DNA of 64,000 bases, taken from contig PBKS01000015.1 in the NCBI GenBank assembly GCA_002722155.1, positions 1-64,000 of the forward strand, given 5' to 3'. This DNA comes from Chloroflexota bacterium. Its GTDB lineage: Bacteria > Chloroflexota > Dehalococcoidia > Lucifugimonadales > UBA826. Shown piece after piece: positions 37,575 through 47,256 of this stretch (within the stretch, counting starts at the first letter, position 1; each line of letters starts with the position of its first letter). Made by a program: the position numbers and the translations under genes. The notes under the pieces were generated by a model, which saw nothing but the letters and a program-made list of their open reading frames with translations, had not been told where the DNA came from and ran no database searches.

Positions 37575-39002
37575 CTAATAATTTTTGACTTTGTAGCGCC
37601 CTCCTAGCATTACCACAAGCATTCCTATTATCAAAACACCGACACCGCCATAAAAAACAAATTTTAATCCTCTAACAAACGCAACTAATACAGATGTCGC
37701 GCTATCAGTGGTCAAATCAGACAAAGTAGGTTCATATCCCATGTAAGCCATAACCAATGTGGCCATAGCGGTACCGATAGAGATACCTATGGCGCTCCCA
37801 CTATTTCTTGTTGTATGCATAAATCCGGAAATAACACCATGAAAATTAGAGGCAACGGATCCAAGGATCTGTTTATTATTGGGACCAAAAAATATTCCGT
37901 TGGCCAAACTTGTAGACGTCATTCCTAATATCACTAATTCCCATGAAGATTCCACCGTTAGATTTGTCAGAATATAAAGGCCTATAGAGGCCGCAACAAG
38001 CCCTGCTATCGAAAAAATATATGGACCAAATTTATCAGACAAGTATCCGCAAAAAACCCCTGCGACCGCCATTGATATTGCCCCTACACCCATGATGAAA
38101 CCGATTTGCTGAGGAGAATAACCGGCCACAATTTCCAAAAAAAATGGCATAAAGAAAAAAGAACTAGAAGTCCCCACAAAAAAAAGAAAATGCGCAGATA
38201 CACCAGAGGAAAACAACCTGTTACGAAATAACCTCAAATCAATCATTGGCTCTTCAACTAACATTTCACGAAAAATGAAAGCAATGAATCCAGCAATAGA
38301 TAAACAGGAAATAGTAATTGTTACGGGATTCAAAAATCCTATCTTGGAACCCCAGGTTGCAGCCTGTAAAAGACCCGCTATTCCAACTGTGAAAAGGGCC
38401 GCCCCAAGCCAATCAAACCGAAACTCCCTGAATTTGATTGAGGACACATGATTTGATTTAACTAACGTATATGCTGCTGTAGTTGAGACAATACCCAGAA
38501 CACCCAAAAAGAAATATAAAAATCGCCAACTATAACTATTTAGAATAAATCCCGCTATCAGAGGTCCAACTCCACTGCCAATACCTACAACAGCAATGTA
38601 GAGCCCTAAAGCCCTTCCTCCTTGGGAAGGAGAAAAGATAGATAAAACCAGAGCCATGGAAGTACCTTGTGTCATGCCACTTCCTACACCTCTGATCAAA
38701 CTAAGAACTATTAGAATCCCTATTGAATTGCTGAATCCTGCAAAAACCGTAGTCACAGCCACGAGGGTTAGTCCACAAACATAAATTTTCTTATGTCCGA
38801 GCAAATCCGAAATCCTACTCATAGGGAGAAGTGAGGCGCTGATCGACAAAACATAACCAATTAGTACCCATTGAGCAGTGGAAAGATCTGAAGCAAAAAA
38901 ACGTGAGATGGAAGGAAGAGCCAACATAATTCCACCCTGGTCGACCACCATACAAAATACTCCCAAAGAAATTGCCAGGAAAGGTATTAAAGGTCTATTC
39001 AT
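37575..39002 (-). CDS. DHA2-type MFS transporter (14 TM)
   Basis: A 475-residue major facilitator with about 14 hydrophobic segments, of the drug:H+ antiporter 2 type. TM1 is FLAISLGVFCMVVDQGGIMLALPSI, with an acidic residue where DHA2 members have Asp. Motif A is RISDLLGHKKIYVCGL, and the antiporter motif C region reads GIGSGVGPLIAGFILN. The C-terminus ends in a last TM with GGRYKVKNY. It exports small hydrophobic compounds or drugs; the cargo is unknown. It is a single gene convergent with polA. Confidence 0.9.
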   Translation of the reverse strand: MNRPLIPFLAISLGVFCMVVDQGGIMLALPSISRFFASDLSTAQWVLIGYVLSISASLLPMSRISDLLGHKKIYVCGLTLVAVTTVFAGFSNSIGILIVLSLIRGVGSGMTQGTSMALVLSIFSPSQGGRALGLYIAVVGIGSGVGPLIAGFILNSYSWRFLYFFLGVLGIVSTTAAYTLVKSNHVSSIKFREFRFDWLGAALFTVGIAGLLQAATWGSKIGFLNPVTITISCLSIAGFIAFIFREMLVEEPMIDLRLFRNRLFSSGVSAHFLFFVGTSSSFFFMPFFLEIVAGYSPQQIGFIMGVGAISMAVAGVFCGYLSDKFGPYIFSIAGLVAASIGLYILTNLTVESSWELVILGMTSTSLANGIFFGPNNKQILGSVASNFHGVISGFMHTTRNSGSAIGISIGTAMATLVMAYMGYEPTLSDLTTDSATSVLVAFVRGLKFVFYGGVGVLIIGMLVVMLGGRYKVKNY

Positions 39003-39141
39003 TCGAGATGTATTTAATCAAGGGGTTTCTCACAGATGTATATTCTATCTCAAAGAAATGCTCGCAAAATTTGCCATTAATTTGAATCATCAGAATATTG
39101 GCATGCTGTAACGAAAACTATTAGAATTAAGTACAAAGCAA

Positions 39142-39217
39142 GCGGGAGTAACTCAGTGGCTAGAGTATCTGCCTTCCAAGCAGAAGGTCGCCGGTTCGAA
39201 TCCGGTCTCCCGCTCCA
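39142..39217 (+). tRNA. tRNA-Gly (anticodon TCC), CCA encoded
   Basis: Acceptor GCGGGAG pairs with CTCCCGC, then discriminator T and encoded CCA (39215-39217). D arm ACTC...GAGT. Anticodon stem TCTGC/GCAGA has loop CTTCCAA with anticodon TCC. T arm GCCGG-TTCGAAT-CCGGT. All arms pair well. Confidence 0.96.
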
Positions 39218-39265
39218 AACCTGCAAAAGACATTTAAATCAGTCAAACTTTATTTCAGGTTCAAT

Positions 39266-39985
39266 ATGATCTCCTCTGAGAAACCAGAATTCACTGTGAA
39301 ACTATGGTGTAGAAAGAGTCAAAAAGCCCATTCAATCAGCATAAGGACGCTACCTCCATATGGAGTTGAAATAGTAATACCGGCAAATACCAACGATAAC
39401 TTCGTAAAAAAGATCATCGGCCAAAACCAAGCTTATATAAATCAAAAATTATCTGAAATTAAAAAACGCAATATAGACATCAAACCACTGGCAATCTTTC
39501 TCCCGGTGACCAATGAGCACATCAAAATTGTGTACCTCAAATCTACTTCGATCCATACTCCTATTGAAGTGGTAGATGGAACTTTGACACTCAATGAACC
39601 GACAGGGATGGAATCGCTGATCGACAATTCGAAGCTTTTGCAGGTATGGCTACAAAAAATAGCTACCCCGGTTTTGAAAAATATTTTAGATACCACTGCT
39701 CAGAAATTAAACATCCCATATAACAAAATTAAAGTAGGCCCACGGAAAAGCATTTGGGGTAGCTGTTCCTATAAACAAAATATAAATCTGAACAGAAATC
39801 TGATCTTCCTAAAATCTGATCTGATCGAATATGTAATAACTCACGAATTGTGCCATGTTTTTGAAATGAACCACTCCCCAAGTTTCTGGTCCTTACTTAA
39901 TGAAATGTTTCCTAATTACCGCAAAATTAAAGACCAATTAAGGTCTAATGCAAGCAGTTCAATACCTTCGTGGGCGATAGTTTGA
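39266..39985 (+). CDS. YgjP-like zinc metallopeptidase (M48-related)
   Basis: A 239-residue YgjP/DUF45 protein. The zinc site is HELCH (His193, Glu194, His197) with third ligand His203 (MNHSPSFW). Just before it is the family segment GPRKSIWGSCSYKQNINLNRNL. The N-terminal half is a small beta domain. E. coli YgjP has no settled function; the fold resembles wss1/SprT-type proteases. It is cytoplasmic, without a signal peptide. It begins 49 bp after tRNA-Gly and 28 bp before a second putative metallopeptidase. Confidence 0.9.
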   Translation: MISSEKPEFTVKLWCRKSQKAHSISIRTLPPYGVEIVIPANTNDNFVKKIIGQNQAYINQKLSEIKKRNIDIKPLAIFLPVTNEHIKIVYLKSTSIHTPIEVVDGTLTLNEPTGMESLIDNSKLLQVWLQKIATPVLKNILDTTAQKLNIPYNKIKVGPRKSIWGSCSYKQNINLNRNLIFLKSDLIEYVITHELCHVFEMNHSPSFWSLLNEMFPNYRKIKDQLRSNASSSIPSWAIV

Positions 39986-40013
39986 AAATCCGTCTAATTA
40001 AACAATCCCGGTA

Positions 40014-41267
40014 ATGACTTTCACGAGAAAAGGAAAGCTTTGCCTTGTAGCTATCGGGATATTAGTTCTACTATCCACAAGAATCGATGAGTATCATTTC
40101 ACGCAAAGCGATTACGCTGCAGGGTCTCATTCCTTCTCCATAGTTCAATGGGAACTAAGACACCTTCCCTTAAAATGGACCCATCTTTTATGGGAATTAT
40201 ACCCAGGAAATAAGCCAGTCGACTTTGAACGAAACTCCATAGTACATGAGTACCTATCAACAACATTACAACTGCAAAAAGAACAGGATAATTTAGCAGA
40301 TGCGCTCACTACTACCCCTCTAATAGATTCGGCTTCCAAAAACTATATTGATCTTAAAAACAAGGAAGTTGTCCGGTTAAGCAGAAAAAGAGAGGAGCTA
40401 CGTGGCAGAGCTGAAGAAGCTATTGAAGCTGCTGTGAGTAGGGCCGCTAATAACCACGGCCTAGGTTTCACTTTCGGGATACTTTTACCACCTACAGATT
40501 TTAGATTAGGAGACCCACCCCATCTATTAATTATCTCTAGAAGAGACAAGATTGTGATGTCTGACAGCAAACTAATAAATCCTAACTTGAAATGGTCCGA
40601 GCGTGCCGAAATTGAAAACAGGGCAGAGTTATATGAAAATACGTCCGCACTCGTCGACGATCTTGCGGGCTTGGGAACCTATCCCGCTATCGTGTCAGAC
40701 AAGGACAGCCTCCGGCAAATAATGCGAACTGCAGCCCACGAATGGCTACACAACTACTGGATAATGAAACCTTTGGGAAGAAATATGTGGGATTCCCAAA
40801 ATATGCAAATACTCAATGAGACCGCAGCGGATCTAGTTGGTAATGAACTAGGCGATGAAGCCTTCACAATACTCGGCAATGACATAGAAAACGCTTACAA
40901 ATACGACACTTTTAGTTCAAGTAATCCACATTTGTTCACAATACTGCGGGAAACCAGAATTAATGTTGAGGAAATGCTTAAAAATGGCAATATTGAAGAA
41001 GCCGAAAAATATATGAGGAAACAATTATGGAATTTAAAACTTGGAGGCTACAACATTAGGAAACTGAATCAAGCCTACTTTGCCTTTCGTGGGAACTATG
41101 CTGAAGGACCCGCATCTATAAGCCCAATAGGATCAGACTTAAGAGAGCTGAGAGATTATTACTCTACCTTGGGAGAATTCATCGAATCAGTTTCCAAAAT
41201 CGGGAATTTTGAACAGTTTCACTACCTACTGAACCTTAAAAGAAAAGAGTATTTCTTGAACAGCTAA
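40014..41267 (+). CDS. Putative membrane-anchored HExxH metallopeptidase, unrecognised family
   Basis: A 417-residue protein with one N-terminal membrane segment (about 7-21, LCLVAIGILVLLS), so most of it should face outside the cytoplasm. A probable zinc site is AAHEWLHNYW (His242, Glu243, His246) followed 23 residues later by NETAAD (Glu269, Asp273), the glu-zincin layout HExxH...NExxA/xD. Residues 80-145 are a long charged helix, likely coiled coil. I do not recognise the family; it distantly resembles the putative-aminopeptidase group (PF10023-like). It follows the YgjP-like gene, likely in one transcript. The substrate is unknown. Confidence 0.75.
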   Translation: MTFTRKGKLCLVAIGILVLLSTRIDEYHFTQSDYAAGSHSFSIVQWELRHLPLKWTHLLWELYPGNKPVDFERNSIVHEYLSTTLQLQKEQDNLADALTTTPLIDSASKNYIDLKNKEVVRLSRKREELRGRAEEAIEAAVSRAANNHGLGFTFGILLPPTDFRLGDPPHLLIISRRDKIVMSDSKLINPNLKWSERAEIENRAELYENTSALVDDLAGLGTYPAIVSDKDSLRQIMRTAAHEWLHNYWIMKPLGRNMWDSQNMQILNETAADLVGNELGDEAFTILGNDIENAYKYDTFSSSNPHLFTILRETRINVEEMLKNGNIEEAEKYMRKQLWNLKLGGYNIRKLNQAYFAFRGNYAEGPASISPIGSDLRELRDYYSTLGEFIESVSKIGNFEQFHYLLNLKRKEYFLNS

Positions 41268-41279
41268 TCTGCTTTAACG

Positions 41280-42380
41280 TTAGACTGTCCCAGAATCAAA
41301 TTCAAATACTCCTTTGCTTAGGTTAAGCCTCAATACATCAGATGCACCCCCAGCTATTCGCATTGATCGCATCTTTCTATATATCTCTTCTAGGGGGTGA
41401 CCCTTTATCAAGGCTTGACCTCCAACTAATTGAATCGCTGTATCTACAACAGAGAACGCTGTTTCGGTACAAAATATTTTGGCCGTAGTAACTTCATTTA
41501 TGGCTTCATCTCCTGAATCTAAAAGCCTTCCTACCCTATACAAAACAGATCTTGCAGCAAAACTATTAATTCGCATATCGGAATACCTAAGTCTCACCCC
41601 TTCTAAATCAGAAAGGGTTCCTCCTGACCTATGGGGCTTTTTCAAATGTGAAGTCACCACATCCAAAGCGTACAAAGCCAAACCTACTGAAGTTGCCGCC
41701 TGTTCTATCCTCTCCTGCATTATATTTCCCAAAGCTCTAGGAATTCCTTGACCAATTTCTCCAACTACGTTTTTCGCATCTACTTTGACTGATTTAAATT
41801 CAACTTCTACATGAGAAGTACCATCCAAACTGTAGAATGGTTCTCCCATCTCTATTCCCTTTGAGTCAGAATCAATAATGACAACTGCTGGTCCATTTTT
41901 ATCTGTGTTTTTTTTAGAATTAACTGTTAGAACAACAGACATAAAATCGGACAAATGTCCCCCTGAGACGTACGATTTACGACCTGAAACGACTAAGTTA
42001 CCACCATCCCAATCTGCCACAGTAGGGGAATCTGATTTTGATTCTGTAAACGCAAAAGATGTTTTTTTCTCGCCTTCGAGTAGAGGGATCAAATAATCAG
42101 TTTTAAGAGATCCTTCTACCTCTGACAACAGTCCGGGTTCTGGTCCAATAACAGAAGTAGGCGACAACACACCTAGCTTCGCAATGGTTTCACGTGCAAC
42201 CACCATTTGCATTGGGGAGGACCCCTGCCCACCCAAATCTACCGGCTGAGACATTCGGTAATACCCTTCACGTAGACTTAGTTTTCTAAGTTCTTCCTCA
42301 GGAAGCTCTCGATTATTCATCAAGAAATCTGAAAATTCTTCCCGAAATTTAAGGATTGAAGGGGTGAGATTCTCAGGCAT
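41280..42380 (-). CDS. Acyl-CoA dehydrogenase family protein
   Basis: A 366-residue flavin-dependent acyl-CoA dehydrogenase. It has an N-terminal alpha domain, the middle SFAFTESKSDSPTVADWDGGNLVVSGRKSYVSGG beta domain, and the C-terminal helix bundle with RIEQAATSVGLALYALDVV and VGGQALIKGHPLEEIYRKMRSMRIAGG. The common catalytic Glu of the YEGTSE motif is Gly here (RIAGGASDVLR), so the base would have to be elsewhere, as in isovaleryl-CoA-type enzymes, or the enzyme has a different reaction. It begins 3 bp after the upstream reductase gene, so the two are co-transcribed. Confidence 0.87.
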   Translation of the reverse strand: MPENLTPSILKFREEFSDFLMNNRELPEEELRKLSLREGYYRMSQPVDLGGQGSSPMQMVVARETIAKLGVLSPTSVIGPEPGLLSEVEGSLKTDYLIPLLEGEKKTSFAFTESKSDSPTVADWDGGNLVVSGRKSYVSGGHLSDFMSVVLTVNSKKNTDKNGPAVVIIDSDSKGIEMGEPFYSLDGTSHVEVEFKSVKVDAKNVVGEIGQGIPRALGNIMQERIEQAATSVGLALYALDVVTSHLKKPHRSGGTLSDLEGVRLRYSDMRINSFAARSVLYRVGRLLDSGDEAINEVTTAKIFCTETAFSVVDTAIQLVGGQALIKGHPLEEIYRKMRSMRIAGGASDVLRLNLSKGVFEFDSGTV

Positions 42381-42383
42381 AAA

Positions 42384-43394
42384 TCACTCTGAAACCTTTA
42401 TCAGGGTTTTCCCAAAATTTTCACCATTCAACATCCCGATAAACGTTTTAGGGGCATTCCTTAGTCCTATTACAACATCTTCTTTATACTTAAGCTTTCC
42501 TTCCCTAATCCAGGAAGCCATTCTCGCGATACCTTCATCGTATCTGCTCTCATATGCAAAAACTAAAAACCCTTCCATCTTAGCCTGTGACCTTGTCAGA
42601 AGACCTAGGTTCCTGGGGGCCATATCAGGAGTTTTAAGATTATATTGCGATATTTGCCCACATATGGCTATCCTCGCACCAATATTTATGCGATCCATCA
42701 CAGCATCCGTAACAATGCCCCCAACATTATCGAAATATACATCAATTCCTTCGGGACAAATATTATCCAATGACTGGGCAACATCAGAGGTTTTATAATT
42801 AATGGCATAATCAAACCCTAGCTCTTCTACAATAAATTTGGCCTTGGGTTCTGATCCGACCGTTCCAATAACCTTACATCCCATTATTTTGGCTATCTGT
42901 CCGACTACTTGACCAACAGCGCCAGAAGCTGCAGAAACCACCACAGTGTCTCCAGGTGTAGGATCACAAACATCCAAAAACCCAAAATATGCCGTCAAAC
43001 CCGGCATACCCAACACCCCTACAGCAGTCTGCACGGGAGCCAATGACTCATCAACCTTACGAACACCGATCCCATTTGATATAGCGTAACTCTGCCAACC
43101 AAACCGTCCTTCAACTATATCCCCAGGATTGAACAATGGAGATCTGGATTCAACGACTTTCCCAACTGCTCCCCCTACCATAGGTTCCCCTATATCTACG
43201 GATGGAGCATAAGACTTAGCATCATTCATCCTCCCTCTCATATAAGGATCGAGAGACAGCCACATTGATTCGAGTAAAATTTCTCCCTGCTGAGGCTGCG
43301 GTATAGGAGACTCGACAACCTCAAAATCATCTTCTGCAGGAAAACCCGTAGGTCTAGATTTTAGAAGAACACGAACATTGATTTCTGTTGGCAA
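42384..43394 (-). CDS. Zinc-independent MDR reductase (CurA/leukotriene B4 dehydrogenase-like)
   Basis: A 336-residue NADPH-dependent medium-chain reductase that reduces the double bond of alpha,beta-unsaturated ketones or aldehydes. It has the family N-terminus (VLLKSRPTGFPAEDDFEVVESPIPQPQQGEILLESMWLSLDPYMRGRM), the NADPH-binding VVVSAASGAVGQVVGQIAKIMGCKVIGTVGS, and the YFDNVGG and GRIAICGQIS-like (IGARIAICGQISQYN) strands. The zinc cysteines of alcohol dehydrogenase are absent. TTG start with AGGAGGT upstream. Its partner acyl-CoA dehydrogenase suggests enoyl or dehydrogenation chemistry on a shared substrate. Confidence 0.9.
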   Translation of the reverse strand: MPTEINVRVLLKSRPTGFPAEDDFEVVESPIPQPQQGEILLESMWLSLDPYMRGRMNDAKSYAPSVDIGEPMVGGAVGKVVESRSPLFNPGDIVEGRFGWQSYAISNGIGVRKVDESLAPVQTAVGVLGMPGLTAYFGFLDVCDPTPGDTVVVSAASGAVGQVVGQIAKIMGCKVIGTVGSEPKAKFIVEELGFDYAINYKTSDVAQSLDNICPEGIDVYFDNVGGIVTDAVMDRINIGARIAICGQISQYNLKTPDMAPRNLGLLTRSQAKMEGFLVFAYESRYDEGIARMASWIREGKLKYKEDVVIGLRNAPKTFIGMLNGENFGKTLIKVSE

Positions 43395-43482
43395 ATGACT
43401 ACCTCCTGTAAGAACCTTGGCCTAGGATATGGGAGCATCAATGAATTGGTCAATCAAAGTGAAATATAAGCTGAAAGCCTTG

Positions 43483-43488
43483 TATAAT
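43483..43488 (+). promoter_or_regulatory. Candidate -10 element for speDE
   Basis: A perfect TATAAT lies about 60 bp before the speD start in the divergent gap between the reductase and speD. No good -35 is seen at the right distance, so this is only a suggestion. Confidence 0.3.
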
Positions 43489-43546
43489 TTCAATCTGAAA
43501 GAAATTTACGTTTTTGAATCAACTCGAACCCCTAGGTATATTAATA

Positions 43547-43924
43547 TTGAAGTCTCTCGGCACACAAATTCTATTAGATTTGGAAAATTGCAACTCTGAT
43601 ATTCTTGATGATATTGACCTCATAAAAACTATTTTAAAAGAAGCGGCTAGTTTATCTGGTGCCACGATCATAGGAGAAACCTTTCACAAATTCCAACCAG
43701 TTGGAGTCACTGGGGTAGTTTCAATAGCAGAATCACATATTTGTATCCATACATGGCCGGAATATTCCTACGCTTCAGTAGATATATTCTCATGCGGCGA
43801 CGACTTTAACCTAGAAACTGCCTCTCAAATTATAGGAGAAAGATTGGAATCGACAGATTCCTTCTCAAGAGTAATAGAAAGAGGTTTGCGAGACGGTCAA
43901 TCCAATGAGGACAGCAATAAATGA
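43547..43924 (+). CDS. speD: S-adenosylmethionine decarboxylase proenzyme
   Basis: A 125-residue bacterial class 1B AdoMetDC that makes decarboxylated SAM, the aminopropyl donor. It self-cleaves between Glu62 and Ser63 in IAESHICIHTWPEYSYASVDIFSCG, and the new N-terminal Ser becomes the pyruvoyl cofactor. Cys83 (FSCG) and His68 are the processing and catalytic residues. The TTG at 43547 is preferred because the protein then begins KSLGTQILLDL, the family N-terminus, with AGGT upstream; a TTG at 43514 would add 11 residues. It overlaps speE by 4 bp (ATGA). Confidence 0.93.
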   Translation: MKSLGTQILLDLENCNSDILDDIDLIKTILKEAASLSGATIIGETFHKFQPVGVTGVVSIAESHICIHTWPEYSYASVDIFSCGDDFNLETASQIIGERLESTDSFSRVIERGLRDGQSNEDSNK

Positions 43925-44844
43925 AAATCTCATCACCTGAATGGCATATAGAACCAATCAGCACCGGGTTGATACAGGCAGAAAGAATCACATCTGTCTT
44001 GTGTGAGGTGCAGACACCATTTCAGCACGTGATGATCATAGATGGAGAATGTTTTGGACGGTCTCTTATATTAGACGGCAAAACCCAATCGACTGAACTT
44101 GATGAATTTGTTTACCACGAAGGATTGGTGCATCCTGCAATGGTTTCACATAGAAATCCGAAGAATGTCCTAATTGTAGGAGGAGGTGAAGGCGCTACGG
44201 CACGGGAAGTTTTGAAGTACCGCGATGTTGAAGAAGTTACGATGGTGGACATAGACCAGAAGTTAGTTGAGGTATGCCAAAAATTTTTACCTAACCACCA
44301 CATGAATGCATTTAAGGACCCTCGACTCAAAATAGATTTCGCAGATGCTTTAAACTTTGTTGATTCATTGAAAAAACAATATGACGTGATAATCATAGAT
44401 GTCCCAGACCCCTTGGAATATGGTCCAGCCTATAGGTTATTCACTCTAGAGTTCTTTCTTTTGCTCAAGAATAGAATGAAACTCGATGGGATTTTAGTGA
44501 TACAAGCAGGCGCAACTGGACCCTCTTTCTCAGAACAGTGTTTTACCGCCGTAGCAAATACGCTTTCACAAACCTTCACCATTTGCCGTGGATACGAAAT
44601 TTTTGTCCCTTCGTTCGGTTCTACTTGGGGATTTGTGACAGCGAGTGAAAAAATAGACCCTTCTACTAATACTGTAGCTAATATCGACTCTGCTTTAAAA
44701 ACCCTTAGTCTCGATGGGCTAAAAATGTACGATGGAATCTCTCACCAAAGTATGTTCCAGTTACCCAAATACACAAGAACACATTTAAATACAGAGACTC
44801 GTGTAATCACAAATTCAAATCCCATATTTACTTACCAGCAATAG
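43921..44844 (+). CDS. speE: Aminopropyltransferase (spermidine synthase family, ACL5-like)
   Basis: A 307-residue polyamine aminopropyltransferase, moving the aminopropyl group of decarboxylated SAM to a di- or triamine and releasing MTA. It has DEFVYHEGLVHPAMVSH, VGGGEGATAREVL (about 86-98), the MVDIDQ acid, and DVPDPLEYGPAYRLFT in place of the usual DSTDPIGPAE. The end VIQAGATGP...FVPSFGSTWGFVTAS resembles plant thermospermine synthase ACL5 more than standard SpeE. It overlaps speD by 4 bp. The product could be spermidine, thermospermine or a related polyamine. Confidence 0.92.
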   Translation: MKISSPEWHIEPISTGLIQAERITSVLCEVQTPFQHVMIIDGECFGRSLILDGKTQSTELDEFVYHEGLVHPAMVSHRNPKNVLIVGGGEGATAREVLKYRDVEEVTMVDIDQKLVEVCQKFLPNHHMNAFKDPRLKIDFADALNFVDSLKKQYDVIIIDVPDPLEYGPAYRLFTLEFFLLLKNRMKLDGILVIQAGATGPSFSEQCFTAVANTLSQTFTICRGYEIFVPSFGSTWGFVTASEKIDPSTNTVANIDSALKTLSLDGLKMYDGISHQSMFQLPKYTRTHLNTETRVITNSNPIFTYQQ

Positions 44845-44888
44845 CCGACCGAGCCCAGAACTAATGTGCTATAGTTGCTAAGGAAAGC

Positions 44889-47186
44889 ATGACTACCAAT
44901 TTTTTAGAACAATTGAATGCCGCACAACGCGAATCAGTGGAGTCCGTGGATGGACCAGTACTTATAGTAGCTGGGCCGGGTAGCGGTAAAACAAGAGTAA
45001 TAACCAACCGCATTGCCCATCTAGTCCTTAATCGAAAAGTAAAACCCTACAATGTTGGAGCTGTGACCTTTACCAATAAGGCCTCACGGGAAATGAAAGA
45101 TAGGCTCGCTCCACTCCTGGGAGAAAATGCAAGATTGTTGACAGTGGGTACTTTTCATTCATTTTGCTCAATGATTCTTAGAAGAACCGGTGAAAACCTC
45201 AGCATTTCCAACAACTTCGTAATTTATGACGACGATGACCAGATATCGGCAATAAAACAAAGTATGAAGGATGTAGATGTAGACCCTAAACAATTCAACC
45301 CGCGATCTGTATTATCCACAATTTCGAATTCAAAGAGTCAACTAGTGAATTTCGCAGGTTTTAACAGCCAAAAATCTAACTATTACGAAGAGGTGGTCAG
45401 TAAGGTTTTTGAAAGGTACGAAGACATATTGAGCCAAGGTTCAGCCTTGGATTTCGACGACTTACTACTGAAAACTCACCAGCTGTTAACAGAATTCCCC
45501 GATGCCACGAAAATGTATCAGGATAGATTTAATTATTTCATGGTGGATGAATTTCAAGATACGAACATAGCCCAATATTCGATAGCAAAGTTAATAACCG
45601 AAATATCAAGAAATTTATGTGTGGTCGGAGACCCAGATCAGTCAATCTATTCGTGGCGTAACGCTGATATACGAAACATACTAAGTTTCCAAAATGACTT
45701 CCCTGAAGCGAAGATTATACCTCTTGAACAAAATTATCGTTCCTCTCAAAACATACTTGGCGCTGCTAAAAATGTAATTTCAAAAAACACGCAAAGAGTG
45801 GATAAAAATCTTTGGACCAGCAACGGTAAAGGAAGTCTTATTTCTATAGACGAAGCCTATGATGAAGAAGATGAAGCCCGAAGGGTAATAAAAGAAATAC
45901 AAGGCCTTGTTGACAGTGGCGAGTACCCTTTGTCCGACTTTGCTGTCATGTATCGCGTAAATGCCCAATCAAGGTCGTTCGAAATTGCCTGCCGGAGATT
46001 CGGAATACCCTATCAAATAGTTGGAGGGGTCAAGTTCTATCACAGACGTGAAATCAAAGATATCACCTCATACTTGAGATTAATACTAAACCCTGAAGAT
46101 GAAATAAGTCTCACCCGGATAATAAACGTTCCACCGAGAGGCATAGGTCAAAGAACATTATCAGAGATATATAGGTTATCCCGACAAACAGGCAAATCTT
46201 TATATGAATCCATCGTTTCTGTAACCTCCACTGATAACCTATCTCATCAGCTAGGAAACCGAGCTATAAATTCACTTAATCAATTTCTATCTCATATAGA
46301 CCAACTCAAAAAAGCCTCTGTCAGTTTGAACATTATGGAATTAATAGATCTTACTGTTTCAGAAACCGGTTACAGAAAATATATCGAAACAGATGAGAAG
46401 GCTGAAGAACGATTGGAAAACATTCAAGAGTATAGAAATTCTTCTCGGGAATATTCCTCTGTTCCTGCACTTCAAGGTTTGGTCGAATTCTTGGAAGGAA
46501 TTAGTTTGATATCCGATATTGATGGTATGGAGGAAGACCTAGATTCCATTACCTTAATCACTTTACATCAATCTAAAGGACTAGAGTTCCCAATCGTATT
46601 CATCACTGGGATGGAAGAAGGACTTCTGCCTCATATTAGATCGCTTGATTCTGGCGAACCCGATGAGTTGGAGGAGGAGCGTAGGCTATGCTACGTTGGA
46701 ATGACCAGAGCCGAAAAGCAATTGTACCTCACCCGAGCATTTAGGAGAGGCTTCAGAGGGACCTATGAACCCACTGTACCATCTCGATTCCTGTCCGACA
46801 TACCAGCATCTTTGTTAGTGAAGAATACATCATCACCTGAGACTGACGCGCCTGAAATTGAAATGCGGGACAAAATGCTGAGATTCCGAAAAGACGGATC
46901 TGAGAAAGCGATTTCCGCCTCGCTTGGAAACAATTCATCTCTTTCCCATAAGAATAAACAACCAACGGTCCCAACCAGGCGAACAGTTAACAAAATAAAA
47001 GTATCAAATCCAACCAGAAAGTCCAATTTTCAAATAGGCGATAAAGTAAGACATGGTCAATTCGGGGACGGCATAGTAATGTCGAGTGATCCCACTGGAG
47101 ATGATCTACAAATTACAGTTGCTTTCAAAGACGGTGGTGGAATCAAAAAATTGCTCCAGAGTCTCGCAAAGTTAAAGAAAATATAG
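44889..47186 (+). CDS. pcrA: UvrD/PcrA-type superfamily 1 DNA helicase
   Basis: A 765-residue SF1A 3'-5' helicase for nucleotide-excision repair, rolling-circle plasmids or clearing recombinases. Motifs in order are Q motif LNAAQRESV, Walker A AGPGSGKT (about 29-36), motif Ia TFTNKASREM, Walker B VDEFQDTN (about 218), QSIYSWRNAD, YRSS, ITLHQSKGLEF, ITGMEEGLLPH, and EERRLCYVGMTRA. The C-terminus (about 710-765) has the PcrA-type tail QIGDKVRHGQFGDGIV, a small SH3-like domain that in PcrA contacts RNA polymerase. pcrA is used over uvrD because of this tail. Confidence 0.93.
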   Translation: MTTNFLEQLNAAQRESVESVDGPVLIVAGPGSGKTRVITNRIAHLVLNRKVKPYNVGAVTFTNKASREMKDRLAPLLGENARLLTVGTFHSFCSMILRRTGENLSISNNFVIYDDDDQISAIKQSMKDVDVDPKQFNPRSVLSTISNSKSQLVNFAGFNSQKSNYYEEVVSKVFERYEDILSQGSALDFDDLLLKTHQLLTEFPDATKMYQDRFNYFMVDEFQDTNIAQYSIAKLITEISRNLCVVGDPDQSIYSWRNADIRNILSFQNDFPEAKIIPLEQNYRSSQNILGAAKNVISKNTQRVDKNLWTSNGKGSLISIDEAYDEEDEARRVIKEIQGLVDSGEYPLSDFAVMYRVNAQSRSFEIACRRFGIPYQIVGGVKFYHRREIKDITSYLRLILNPEDEISLTRIINVPPRGIGQRTLSEIYRLSRQTGKSLYESIVSVTSTDNLSHQLGNRAINSLNQFLSHIDQLKKASVSLNIMELIDLTVSETGYRKYIETDEKAEERLENIQEYRNSSREYSSVPALQGLVEFLEGISLISDIDGMEEDLDSITLITLHQSKGLEFPIVFITGMEEGLLPHIRSLDSGEPDELEEERRLCYVGMTRAEKQLYLTRAFRRGFRGTYEPTVPSRFLSDIPASLLVKNTSSPETDAPEIEMRDKMLRFRKDGSEKAISASLGNNSSLSHKNKQPTVPTRRTVNKIKVSNPTRKSNFQIGDKVRHGQFGDGIVMSSDPTGDDLQITVAFKDGGGIKKLLQSLAKLKKI

Positions 47187-47256
47187 TCGCAGACTTCATA
47201 TTATCCAAAGAGGGAGCTAGAAAGTTATAGATAAATATATCTGTAAGTCAGATTTC

